Source: Ostreococcus mediterraneus
Lineage: Eukaryota > Chlorophyta > Mamiellophyceae > Mamiellales > Bathycoccaceae
Reading direction: 5' to 3'
DNA length: 64,000 nt
NCBI GenBank assembly: GCA_012295225.1
Contig: WMKK01000022.1
Location: 310,001 to 374,000, forward strand
Each line of letters opens with the position of its first letter. Within the stretch, counting starts at the first letter, position 1. A program made the translations under genes and the position numbers. Shown piece after piece: positions 41,942 through 51,057 of the stretch. The notes beneath the pieces are model-generated. The model saw only the letters and a program-made list of their open reading frames with translations. It did not search any database and was not told the DNA's origin.

Positions 41942-42082
41942 GATAAAAAGTTGCTTCAGCATGAGATTTAGCCACGCCCGCTAAATCTCACATGGAGCAC
42001 TTTTTATATCGATCCGTGTCTCGTATTATACACGGTATTGATACTATCAATTATGATAAATAATACAATAATGATAGTATAT

Positions 42083-42163
42083 ATGTTGGATATGTCACGT
42101 TCGGATTAGTATACGGACGAATTGTGTCGTTTTCATTACAACGTGTTCTTGTGTGTAACGTAT
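42083..42163. mobile_element. Copia L LTR fragment
   Basis: Matches the first 80 bp of the LTR at 11755 (TGTTGGATATGTCACG...GTGTAACGTAT). Confidence 0.8.
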
Positions 42164-42168
42164 ACTCG

Positions 42169-42315
42169 TAGGTTAAAATTACTAAAACAGTTCTTGCAGT
42201 TCTTAATATTACTTAATATGGCGTTTTCATTTTTGCGTATTTTTTATTGCAATTTTCTTCATGAGATGCGTCTTGTCGAGAGCGTTCGATTGCCGTCTTT
42301 TTCGTCGAAAACGGA
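42169..42315. mobile_element. Element K left-end fragment
   Basis: TAGGTTAAAATTACTAAAAC and about 130 bp of the inner sequence match 31923-32065, with small differences. Confidence 0.8.
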
Positions 42316-42323
42316 TGGCAGAA

Positions 42324-42367
42324 GTGATAGAAGGACGGTCCTTCTAGAAGGACGGTCCTTCTATCAC
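42324..42367. repeat. 44-bp perfect palindrome
   Basis: GTGATAGAAGGACGGTCCTTC mirrored around CTAG. The inner unit GAAGGACGGTCCTTC is itself palindromic. It lies just outside copia P; the sequence CGTCCTTCTATCA recurs beyond the far side of P at about 45879. Confidence 0.75.
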
Positions 42368-42483
42368 GCCTCCCGGATGGACTTCACTCCGAATGCATTC
42401 ATGGGGACAAAAACTCAAGCTACAGAGGCGCTGCTCCAAACGTAGCCATGAAAAACCCATGAATGTTAATTATTTCCTGTTAA

Positions 42484-44526
42484 TTATTTACTCAGACCGC
42501 AACGTTTAAGAAACGTCTTAGGGTCGAGTAGACCAGACACGGACGCCTGAGTACCGGTGAAGCCGCTGAGCATGCGTCGAATCCATGACTCGAACGCCTC
42601 CTCGGCATTGCCACCGATGCGTTGAACGTGTCGTTTGCGCACTTCCACGCTGGGCATGTGCGATTTGGTTAGTAAGTCAGCTGGATTATCATTCGTGTCG
42701 ATCTTCAGCTGAACGATGCTGCCTTCGTAGCCCATGCTGTGCGCACGCGATAATTCGATCTCATATTGCTTACAGCCTTCGGACCAGGCATTTCCTTCTC
42801 TTTTACCTTGTGACAACGAAGTGGAAGAATCAGTGAACACTGGCACGCTCTGACAATTGAAACCCATTTCAGAAATGAGATGTCTGCAAAAATTCACTTC
42901 GTTCAATACTAAGTGTGTGGCGCGGTGTTCCGCTTCGCCGGAAGACGTCGCTACCTTCGATTGAAGTTTGCTTTTCCAGTAAATGGGGCCGCCGTAGGCC
43001 ATGATTAGAACACCGCTGGTGGACTTGCGTCCTAGGTCGACCTCGCCTGTCGGGATAAAGGGCTCGCCTCCAAAATCAGAATCTGCGAACGCGAACACGT
43101 GTGGCGCTCCGTCGGCGCAGCATTGCGTTCCATCGAAAGTCAATGCCAAACTTTCATTGTTTGACAGATATTTGATGATTCTAGCAATGCCTCTGATATG
43201 CTTGTAGGATGCCGCGTGCATGAGGCGCGCGGCCTTGGACATGGCGTACGCGACATCGTATCGCGTATAAGTCGTGACGTACATCGCCGATCCGGTCATT
43301 TCCTGATAACGGCGCAGTGTGCGCAGCTCTTTAGATGAAATCGATTTCGGATTTATCATGTCATTCGGGTTGAAAAGGTTCTCTGCAGTGAATTCAGGCG
43401 TGACCGCCTTTCCTTTTCCGAGCTCTTCGATTTCTGCCTGATACTCGCGAGCCATGTTTCGAATCTTCGCGACTTGCGTGACGGTGATTTTTCCGTCTTC
43501 ATGTCGCTGAATTTCCAGTCCATTCCATACTTTGATAGTCGATTGGGACTTGCTACTAGCAGTGATATCGTATCTCTTTGACATCTCGTCCATGAACCGG
43601 TCGAACTCGCTCTCTGGTCCTAAAAAAAGGAAATCGTCTACGTACAGCAATACGGCGCTCTTTTTGTCGTTGCCTGCGCCGCGGTCGAAACAACAGGGGT
43701 CTTTATCGAGTTGCCTGTAACCGATGGACCTCATAGCGTCTGACGCTTCGTTGAACCAGTTTCGCCCAGATTGCTTCGCTCCGTAGAGGCTCTTTTTAAG
43801 TAGTAGGACACAGTTTGGATGTTTCGCCGCCATCTCAGCTGGCATCTTCATGTACATCTTTACGCCCATGGACGCAAAGACGTAAGCTTGGCTGACATCC
43901 GCCGTGTACACGTTCCACTTTCTAGAAGACGCGTAACCTAAGTGCAGTTTCACAGTGGTCGCCCTTGGCGTGGGGCTAGATATCTCCCAGAAATTCACAC
44001 CTTTGGATTGTTTGTGTCCACCGACGCATAGTCGCGCTTTGACGGAGTCGTCGTCGCGTACCTTGAGCACCCATACGTGCGTCAGCAATGGCGCCTCGGG
44101 ATCCATATCTTTCATCGGGACGATTTCGAACACATCACGCTTGAGTAATCCTTGAATTTCTTTGTCCTTTGCTTCATTCAGCTCTGTTCTGGGAACGTCT
44201 TTGAGGGAACGAACCTCTCTACCGAGTTGGTCGCTTGCTTTGACATCCAACAGCGCGAATACCTCCAACGCTCGGGGGCGCGGTAGTCTTTCGCCGATGT
44301 TTTTGACTGCGGCCACGACGAGTTGTGTCTTGGTGCTTTCGTCGTCGCCTACCTGAAAGTGCAAGTAATCCGGCCTCATTTCGTATTCACGCAAAACCTT
44401 TTGCATCAGATGTAACACTAATGCGTCGGGAACCTGTTGTGAAATCTCTTTTGGCGTACCGGGGATAATTGATCCGTCCGCGGCTTTCGATGGTCCGGCT
44501 TGAGCAGTTTGAGTGTGTCTACCCAT
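42484..44526 (-). CDS. Copia P reverse transcriptase and RNase H
   Basis: 680 residues. Reverse transcriptase has HVWVLKVRDDDSVKARLCVG, VSQAYVFASMG, SLYGAKQSGRNWF and LLYVDDFLFLG. RNase H has FAFADSDFGGEPF, SSGEAEHRATH and VFTDSSTSLSQ. The first 100 residues are not typical of pol. Confidence 0.85.
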   Translation of the reverse strand: MGRHTQTAQAGPSKAADGSIIPGTPKEISQQVPDALVLHLMQKVLREYEMRPDYLHFQVGDDESTKTQLVVAAVKNIGERLPRPRALEVFALLDVKASDQLGREVRSLKDVPRTELNEAKDKEIQGLLKRDVFEIVPMKDMDPEAPLLTHVWVLKVRDDDSVKARLCVGGHKQSKGVNFWEISSPTPRATTVKLHLGYASSRKWNVYTADVSQAYVFASMGVKMYMKMPAEMAAKHPNCVLLLKKSLYGAKQSGRNWFNEASDAMRSIGYRQLDKDPCCFDRGAGNDKKSAVLLYVDDFLFLGPESEFDRFMDEMSKRYDITASSKSQSTIKVWNGLEIQRHEDGKITVTQVAKIRNMAREYQAEIEELGKGKAVTPEFTAENLFNPNDMINPKSISSKELRTLRRYQEMTGSAMYVTTYTRYDVAYAMSKAARLMHAASYKHIRGIARIIKYLSNNESLALTFDGTQCCADGAPHVFAFADSDFGGEPFIPTGEVDLGRKSTSGVLIMAYGGPIYWKSKLQSKVATSSGEAEHRATHLVLNEVNFCRHLISEMGFNCQSVPVFTDSSTSLSQGKREGNAWSEGCKQYEIELSRAHSMGYEGSIVQLKIDTNDNPADLLTKSHMPSVEVRKRHVQRIGGNAEEAFESWIRRMLSGFTGTQASVSGLLDPKTFLKRCGLSK

Positions 44527-44528
44527 GG

Positions 44529-44912
44529 TCAGCTTGGCCAGGCATTCTTGTCCGTGTTTTCTGCACTTGATTCCGTTGAACCTGGGTCTCCGTCGCTCTC
44601 GTCCGAATCCGGCTTCTCAGCTTTGAGATTTGGTCGCGCCCTTTTTTGGATGTCACGAATGATGTCGTACATCTTCTCGGGGTCCGTCCAATCTGCACTT
44701 AAAAAGGTCATATCAATGACGTCAGTCGCGTCATTGATAGCCATCCGCTGATGGGAAATCTTTCTTATGTCAAGGGCGCCGCTCAGCTGAGCCGTCTCAA
44801 GCGCCGCGCGCATGGTCTCGCCAGACTCGGTTCTCAGGCGCACCCGGCCAAGAGAGGTGAGAATGCCGTCTGGTGAGCAGAACGGCGTTACGACATACTT
44901 GAAAGTAGTCAT
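44529..44912 (-). CDS. Copia P gag-like N-terminal piece
   Basis: 127 residues beginning MTTFKYVVTPFCSPDGIL, ending two bases before the pol-like frame. No zinc knuckle. Position and composition suggest the start of a gag; it is part of the P fossil. Confidence 0.45.
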   Translation of the reverse strand: MTTFKYVVTPFCSPDGILTSLGRVRLRTESGETMRAALETAQLSGALDIRKISHQRMAINDATDVIDMTFLSADWTDPEKMYDIIRDIQKRARPNLKAEKPDSDESDGDPGSTESSAENTDKNAWPS

Positions 44913-45460
44913 TTTGAATGCTTTGTCGGCGCACTCAGGAGGCTCACACGCGTTCCCCCCTTTTTACCTTCGTTCGCTTCCGCGCGCGTGCTTGTCTGCA
45001 CGTGGCGCAAACCCTGTCTCGTCGGGTTGTAAGCTCTGTGTTCGACCAGAAACACTTGGCGCTTTACTGTGTGACCCCCAGACGATCTTAAGATGATCGA
45101 ATGGTCGGTTAACCGAGAGCAACTAGTAGCCTTAGATGGAGTCTCGCTGGATCCAAATACGCGTTCTGAGAGTTGTCCCTGTCAACCGGCGCCGGCGCGA
45201 GTCACAAGCGGGTGTTAGATAGTCGAAAAGTTGACTTAGTACGGAGTCTTGGTCTGTGTATAACAATGCTCTATTGCTATGTCTGAAGACTGACGTCACG
45301 GCGCGCGAGCGCGCGCGACGTCTACTACCAAAACGGCGGCGCAAAGACCTAGCCCGTCGGCACGTACATTCTACATAATTGATTAGTGCGAACATATCGC
45401 AAAATACGTTACAGCAACCAATAGTTAAGACCATACGCCCATTAACGAGACATCGTCCTT

Positions 45461-45877
45461 CTGTGTTGGCCGAAACAGCATACTAGGGGCGTACATCCTA
45501 CATATGTAGGCCCGGCCTGCATACGCGTGCATACCATACTTAACACATAATAAGCTTATGTAATATACCGCTTGAGTGATACATACCGTACATATGATGT
45601 TAAGTACGAGTGTTTTGCGCACCGGCCGTGTAAACATGCGCCGGGTAAACCCTTATTTCTGAACCCTAATTGCCCCTCGTCGCGTACCTTAAAATCACCA
45701 GTCATGTCGTCCAGTATTTACGTAATTATTAGACTATCAATGTATTTATAAAAAAGCATGCCCCACATAAAAGTCGTTTTTCTATGGCCGTATGCACGTG
45801 TGGGGGGCGTGCATCCTGCATATGCACGTGCATATGCATATGCATACCATTTGTGCATATGCATACCGCCAACACAG
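45461..45877. mobile_element. hAT-like short element, family C, complete reference copy
   Basis: 417 bp, ends CTGTGTTGGCCG and CCGCCAACACAG, perfect 8-bp duplication TCGTCCTT (45453-45460 and 45878-45885). It is unbroken and serves as the empty-site control for the copia A insertion (CCGTACATATGATG near 45588). Confidence 0.88.
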
Positions 45878-45885
45878 TCGTCCTT

Positions 45886-45972
45886 CTATCATAGCTATAT
45901 CGTAGTCCTACTTTTGATAAGACCTCAGAATTTTACACACTTTATCTTAATTTGGTCTTACTCCAAACACAA
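45886..45972. mobile_element. Gypsy LTR fragment
   Basis: Inverse of 57517-57590 (CGTAGTCCTACTTTTGATAA...GTCTTACTCCAAACA), so a solo piece of the gypsy family at 57.5 kb. Confidence 0.75.
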
Positions 45973-46151
45973 TTGGCCCATGACTCCACCCACTGGGTCC
46001 CGCGACCTTCCTCGGGTGATTTTTGAATTCCGCGAATATGCGTTCTCGAGATACACTATTGCGTTTTCCAGAGTCGACGTCGCGTGTGCACACGTCGCCA
46101 GCGTCGTACGCGGTCGAAAGTAAATACGATAGTACAATAACACACCCGTGG

Positions 46152-46162
46152 ACGTTTCAAAC
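46152..46162 (+). promoter_or_regulatory. Shared upstream motif ACGTTTCAAAC
   Basis: Lies 85-95 bp upstream of the preferred GT90 start, preceded by a CGTG step. The same motif is at 52812-52822 upstream of the DUF5672 gene. It supports a start at 46247 rather than the upstream ATG at 46148. Confidence 0.3.
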
Positions 46163-46246
46163 GCGCCAAATAGTGCGCGCGCGTCGTCGATATGGTTTGA
46201 AATTTCCATTTTGGCGCGTCGCACATCTCGACCTGTAGACGCGTCT

Positions 46247-47449
46247 ATGCAACATTCAGAGTTACAGTTCCGGAGAAAAATGCCTTTTGTGACTATGGCG
46301 GTACTATTGACAGGTGGAATTCACAGACTGCTGCTTCTAACGGAAGGTAGTCTAAAGTCTTCACTTGCTCCTGCTACAATTCCACGTACTCCTGCTGCGT
46401 CAACGTTTCGAACCAACAATTTGCCAACGCCGTCATCGATCTCATGGCGCGTGTGCGAAAATGGATGTTGCAAAAATGCACTGCAAGTCATGCATGGCGT
46501 GGACAACGCTGAACCCAACTTGGTGTGCTTCGATTTGAATTTCGGAGGAATTTCGGAACAGCGATTCCTTCATCTAACAACATTCAACCCTGCATTTTCT
46601 TTCTATCTCTCGATGGCGCAATCTTTTTTTACCAGTGTTGCTGCACACAGCTCCTTTTCTGGCGAGGTGATCTGGAGAATAGAGGATGATGCAACAATTG
46701 AGCCAGTTCTCCAGAGTAACTTCACAGCGGTAGGAGTTGCCACTGTTGGTCACTCAGTGCATGTTGAGCGCGGTGACCCCTCTCAATACACTACTCTCGT
46801 GCCTAATTTTCATTTTATCCAACATGATGGCTACGCTTCTCTGAGCCAACATGCCGTGAATTCCATTACGCCCACAGAAACTTTACGTCCGCAAGTCTTT
46901 TGGGCGGGTTCAACGACAGGTGTACCTTGTAGAGGTAGCGAACCATGTGCACACACGTGTGAAGACTTGCAGAGATTCCAACTTGTACGATTGTCACGTG
47001 AGACTGAATGGTTGAACTTCTCTATTACAAACGCTGTTCAATGGTGTGCTGGAAACCTTGCTGAAATGCGCAGGGAGAATATGATGGCCAATCATGTAGA
47101 AGAGAAGGTATGGATGAAGTATCGTGGAATTCTTGATATTGATGGTCATGTCGATGCCTGGGGTTTACGTTGGCGATTGGCCACAAACAGTGTTGTCTTT
47201 AAAGTCAATTCAGACTACATAAATCATTATAGTGCTGTGCTTATTGATGGTATACATTTCATCGGAATTTCGAAAAATTTGACCGATCTTCGTACAAAGA
47301 CTGCAATTATACAAAATTCCGATGCAGAATCTCTAAATTATTTAGCAAAAGTCTCGAACAATGCGCGCCGGATCATAGCAAACTTCACATACGAGTCTGC
47401 AGTATTGCACAGTGCACATTTGCTGACAACATTTTTCAACTCTATGTAA
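46247..47449 (+). CDS. GT90-family glycosyltransferase (CAP10-like)
   Basis: 400 residues from the preferred ATG; a further in-frame ATG 33 codons upstream would precede the membrane anchor with an unlikely leader. An N-terminal hydrophobic stretch (MPFVTMAVLLTGGIHRLLLL) suggests a type II Golgi protein. GT90 landmarks are LRPQVFWAGSTTGVPCRG, LQRFQLVRLSRE, VEEKVWMKYRGILDIDGHVD, LRWRLATNSVVFKVNSDYIN and HYSAVLIDGIHFIGISKNLT with DLRTKTAIIQ. Family members transfer xylose, glucose or glucuronoxylomannan sugars from UDP-donors; the donor here is unknown. An isolated host gene, AT-richer than the surroundings, flanked by a gypsy LTR scrap and the large C-ended element. Confidence 0.85.
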   Translation: MQHSELQFRRKMPFVTMAVLLTGGIHRLLLLTEGSLKSSLAPATIPRTPAASTFRTNNLPTPSSISWRVCENGCCKNALQVMHGVDNAEPNLVCFDLNFGGISEQRFLHLTTFNPAFSFYLSMAQSFFTSVAAHSSFSGEVIWRIEDDATIEPVLQSNFTAVGVATVGHSVHVERGDPSQYTTLVPNFHFIQHDGYASLSQHAVNSITPTETLRPQVFWAGSTTGVPCRGSEPCAHTCEDLQRFQLVRLSRETEWLNFSITNAVQWCAGNLAEMRRENMMANHVEEKVWMKYRGILDIDGHVDAWGLRWRLATNSVVFKVNSDYINHYSAVLIDGIHFIGISKNLTDLRTKTAIIQNSDAESLNYLAKVSNNARRIIANFTYESAVLHSAHLLTTFFNSM

Positions 47450-47820
47450 AGTAGTAATTTCAAACAACTACAGTACCTGTTCTAGGGGGTGGTGGACTTG
47501 CGCAAGATTGCCCAAAACTGCTGCAATTTCACCTGCAACTGCATCTTGCTGTGTTGGCATCTGTGTTGGCGGTATGCATATGCACAAATGGTACAAGTGA
47601 TTTCGAAAATAATGTACCGGTATGAGGGTAAAATAATGAATTTAATTAACGTCGACGTTTTGTCGCGCCGTCGCGCGCCACTACGCGCCGCGCGTAAGTC
47701 CGGGCGGCGCGGAGTGAACGGATCTTTTCGTCTACCGCGGTTTCCGACCGTTTAAGTTTGAATTCTGTGCGTGGGTGTTGACGGAACACGGCCGTTGGAG
47801 CTCGATGGGCACGTTAACTT

Positions 47821-48291
47821 TTGGGGCAGATTCCGTCGCGTATGACGCGCCCTCACGCGCGTCGTAGCGCGTCTCCGACCACGTCGACGGCACGAAATGG
47901 TTGCGCGAAGACTTTTCAACGACGTCCGGCCTCACTGGGAGGAGCAGGGGCAACGACGGCTCCCACTTGCGACGACGAAAAAGGGCGCGCTCAGGTGGTT
48001 ACAGATGCTCGTGCGGTCGCCGTCTCTTTGCTCGCGAACAAACGTCGCCGGGCGGTTTCTGACCAGGTGATGGCAAAAATGACAGCTACGACATTATTCC
48101 TTGACACTGTGAGCTTCAAAACAGAGTTGATCAAGCAACACGCGTTCCTCAACCGCGTGAGGAATCTGTTGAAAGATGAGGACGTGAAGCGAGAGGCGCG
48201 CGCGTTGGTCACTGAAGAGTACAACTTACGACCGACTAAAAGAACTCGTGAAAGGCCTGAACACGCAAGTGGGCTGCGAATATCGATGTGA
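47821..48291 (+). CDS. Hypothetical protein
   Basis: A 156-residue frame. The first 60 residues are low-complexity. Residues 60-150 (KGRAQVVTDARAVAVSLLAN, FLDTVSFKTELIKQHAFLNR, LLKDEDVKREARALVTEEYN) look like a genuine helical protein. No family recognised. It may be the cargo or N-terminal domain of the surrounding element. Confidence 0.4.
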   Translation: MGQIPSRMTRPHARRSASPTTSTARNGCAKTFQRRPASLGGAGATTAPTCDDEKGRAQVVTDARAVAVSLLANKRRRAVSDQVMAKMTATTLFLDTVSFKTELIKQHAFLNRVRNLLKDEDVKREARALVTEEYNLRPTKRTRERPEHASGLRISM

Positions 48292-48628
48292 AATACTATT
48301 TTCATCATTCGTGCGAGATTTCGGAGCACACCGCATCCGCGCGCCGTCGGTATGTACGCACAAAGTTTGTAATTCTATACCCTGGAGATCTAATCCCAGG
48401 GCCAGTCGTTTTTGGGCGAATCGAAAGGTGAACCGCCCGAATCGGAGTCCTCGCGCCCTGGAGTCCCGATTGGTCGCGCCGCGGGGACCTTCGATTTCGC
48501 ACCCCGAACCCCGTTTCGGCCACGGCGCGCGCGGATTTAACTCTACAAAAGACGCGGGCCCGCGCGACGCCATCCGAGCGCGCGCGCGCGCGAGCGGAGA
48601 CGACGTGAGGTTGCTTGCTTGAGTCGCA

Positions 48629-49048
48629 TTACACACGCGCGTCGACGACGACGACGACCGCGCACACGCGCGCGCGGAGTTCGTCCCTGGAGCCCCCGAC
48701 GCGCATTCTTTGCTTCCTGAGCAAGTCTTTGAGCTCGGGTACGGTGAGCGTCGAGAACGGCGTTCGCCACGGAGAACAGCGGTCGTCCTCGTGTGCGGAC
48801 ACAAGCGGCAGTGCACCGCCCCGCGCTGGGAACGCGCGCGCGCGGGCCTCGTCGTGCACCCGATGCATGGCGTAGAGGATCATGCACCAACTGTCGGCGA
48901 CGGCCTCTCGCTGGCGCCTGGATGGGCATGACGCTAGCGCGGCGCGCACCTCTTCAGGCGCGTGAGCGCCGCAGTACGTCACGCGCACATGTTTCGTAGC
49001 AGCTGGCGCACCGAACAACCCGCTGACCCACTGGTTGGGACTGAGCAA
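48629..49048 (-). CDS. SAP-domain protein fragment
   Basis: 139 residues from the first ATG, but the frame stays open and protein-like upstream (GLDAWLETWPRCEQTAAV), so the true start is probably beyond 49140 or in another exon. Residues 105-130 (STLTVPELKDLLRKQRMRVG, then GSRDELRARV) match the SAP helix-turn-helix, a DNA-binding motif common in transposon-encoded and chromatin proteins. The preceding part (EAVADSWCMILYAMHRVHDE) is not recognised. It lies in a very GC-rich block. Confidence 0.5.
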   Translation of the reverse strand: MLSPNQWVSGLFGAPAATKHVRVTYCGAHAPEEVRAALASCPSRRQREAVADSWCMILYAMHRVHDEARARAFPARGGALPLVSAHEDDRCSPWRTPFSTLTVPELKDLLRKQRMRVGGSRDELRARVCAVVVVVDARV

Positions 49049-49351
49049 GGCGACGTGCGCGCTGCGAGCGCGAACAGCTGCAGTCTGCTCGCAGCGTGGC
49101 CACGTCTCGAGCCAGGCGTCGAGACCCCACCCGCGCGCGCGTCCGACGGCGCGCCGCCCCGAGCGCGACCTTGGGACGCCGGCCCTTCGCCCTCGCGCCC
49201 GCGGCGCGCCCGCGCGGCGCCGGCGCCCGCGCCTCGTCCTTTAGGCGCGCGCATCGCCTTGTAACGCCAATCGTCACTCCCCGCCTGATTTTGTAGTGCG
49301 CCACGCGTGCTTGGAGAGACGCGATGACGCCCCCGCCCCACTCTCGCGCGC

Positions 49352-49440
49352 GATCCGACGGCGTCCGCGACGCGCCCGTCCTCGTCGCGCGTCGCGTCGC
49401 GACGCGTCGACGTCCGACGCGACGCGGACGCCGTCGGATC
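49352..49440. repeat. GC-rich inverted repeat
   Basis: Arms GATCCGACGGCGTCCGCG and its inverse, 22 bp or so each, around a CG-rich loop. The surrounding 49.1-49.7 kb is almost pure CG-repeat DNA (GCGCGCG, CGACGCGTCG). Confidence 0.6.
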
Positions 49441-49731
49441 GCGGCGCGCGCGATAAGATTCACAGATCTAAGGAGATCTAAGAACCCGCGCGCGGACGCG
49501 CCCCTGGTGGCGATCGCTCGTCGAGGGACTCGGCGAAGTTTCGATTTCACCGCGTGATCTCGGCCGAAGTTTCGATCGCGCGGACGCCGCGGGTCCGAGC
49601 GCGCGGCGCCCGCGACGAGTCAGGACCGGGCGAGGGGGGGGGACTCGCGACAGTTTCGATTTCGCCCCGAAGTTTCGATTTCGCGGCCGAAAATTCTATA
49701 CCCTAATTTTTTTAAAAACACACTTGTAGTA

Positions 49732-51053
49732 CTCTTCGGCTACCTACTTAACCTTCTTTTTTCCGCTTGCGTCGACGCGCCGGTGAGCAATTAATCGTGA
49801 AATCAAAGCATTAGTTCAAAAGAAAAAGTAATTATGCACCTTTGCACCAAATTTCAGATCGATCGGCGTCGTCGCGGCGCGTCTAGAGGCGTTTTTGTAG
49901 AAGGTTAAGTAGCTCTTGGTGGATGGTGTTCCACATGAGATTCGGCACGTCATCACATCACGTCTCTATCTGTCGCGCGCCGAGGTTTAATCGAATGTAA
50001 TGAATGTATTTTACAACATAAATGATTTATCTATACACGAATGTCGCTCATGGAGCGTTCCGCCATGGAAACGTCGGCGGCTGCCTCCGACGCAATGTCA
50101 GCGTCAGGCTCGCCAAGGCTCTCGCTCTCGGTGACGTCGCCGAGCTGGCTCATGGGCGATCCCGGCTGTATTTCAGGCTCGGGAGCGTCCATGAAGAGCA
50201 CCTCGGGGTATTGTGCTTCTATGAGGTCTTTCAGCACTTCAACGAACCACGCACGCGACATCTGTGCGGGAAACCAATCGTCCCCGCGCCGCGCCCAGCC
50301 TCTTGCTCAGTACCACCACACCATGCGTACCGATGTAGCCGCTCTGCTTCAGCGCTTCAGCGTACGTCAGGTGGTCATCCGCGTACCTACTGGGACTCTC
50401 TCGATAATTCCCTCGCAGGAGCGCCTCCGCCGCATCAAGCGCCGCCATATTGCGTCGTCGCGTGCTCGTTGGAGCGTCTCCACTTCCCACGCCGACATCA
50501 TGAGCTCGCGCGGGCGTCTCTTCGCCGGCGCGAAGCACGCACGCTCGCGGCGACCGTCGGTTTGCGATCGGGGTATTTGGATCTAATTCTCCGAGCGCGG
50601 ACCGCATCGTTCACCGCCGCTCCGCGCGCCTACGCGCCTATGAACGATCGTACCGAATCGCCGCAATTCGCGCGTGCCACGTGAATTAATCAACGTTGCA
50701 CATTCCCACTGCGCCGACGCAAAACGCAACAGATTCACTCGAAACTCGACGAAAAGTGAGAAAAACAAACGAGGATGCGCTTACCTTCTTTGGCGCGCGT
50801 CGGTGCGACCGCCGCGCGCCGGTGTGTGCGTCGCCATGACGAAGGTTAAGTAGCTTTTAACAGCTTTTGACAGATGCGTTTTTTCCCGACACGGTGCGTC
50901 GCGACGACGACGTCTTTTTATCTCAAACTTTGTGCGTACGTGAGTCGTATTCGTTTGAGCGTCTCTGCGAAATTTCGTTAAAAACTAAGCATTACAGCGC
51001 CGCCTAGAAGAGATTAAGCTACTTAACCTTCGAAATGACTGGAGGCCGAAGAG
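49732..51053. mobile_element. TIR element O (TA-flanked)
   Basis: Short inverted ends CTCTTCGGC and GCCGAAGAG flanked by TA. Inside, CTACTTAACCTTC occurs four times: direct at 49744 and 51019, inverted at 49900 and 50841. Two inverted pairs therefore bracket a central 0.93-kb unit with coding-like sequence. E3 is inserted immediately outside at AT (51056). Confidence 0.5.
50031..50607 (-). pseudogene. Unknown gene in element O, in two frames
   Basis: The upstream frame (50239-50607, MAALDAAEALLRGNYRESPS, AEALKQSGYIGTHGVVVLSK) and the downstream frame (to 50031, DDWFPAQMSRAWFVEVLKDL, QYPEVLFMDAPEPEIQPGSP) look like one protein of about 180 residues read in two frames. The shift lies near 50260-50300; a sequencing error, an intron or decay would all explain it. 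No known family; the tail is acidic. Confidence 0.4.
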
Positions 51054-51057
51054 TAAT

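Larger units (their letters stand above)
39863..41979 (-). mobile_element. Mutator-like element M
   Basis: 2.1 kb with perfect 38-bp inverted ends starting GGGCGTGGCTAAATCTCATG and an 8-bp duplication GCTAAATC (39855-39862 and 41980-41987). It carries the C-terminal two thirds of a MULE transposase. The right third (41413-41940) is GC-rich with only chance ORFs, so the N-terminal half has been replaced or lost. Confidence 0.85.
39848..42082. mobile_element. MULE-type element N, host of M
   Basis: The left end GGGCGTGGCTAAATC (39848-39862) and the continuation TCACATGGAGCACTTTTTATA after 41987 form an end similar to that of M. The far end is unclear; after 42083 the sequence is a copia L LTR fragment. 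Confidence 0.45.
42380..45452 (-). mobile_element. Ty1/copia element, family P (broken)
   Basis: Pol C-terminal half (42484-44526) and a gag-like frame (44529-44912) lie next to each other without protease or integrase between them, so much of the interior is gone. GC-rich codon use unlike copia A and G. LTRs could not be delimited; 45113-45452 probably includes the 5' LTR. A fossil with at least one large break. Confidence 0.75.

Noticed and set aside
46148-46246. Upstream ATG for the GT90 gene
   Set aside because: It adds 33 residues with no signal character in front of the membrane anchor and would place the shared ACGTTTCAAAC motif inside the coding region.
48954-49550. 198-residue minus-strand ORF in the GC block
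   Set aside because: Almost entirely Arg/Ala/Gly from CG repeats; it overlaps a better supported SAP-domain frame.
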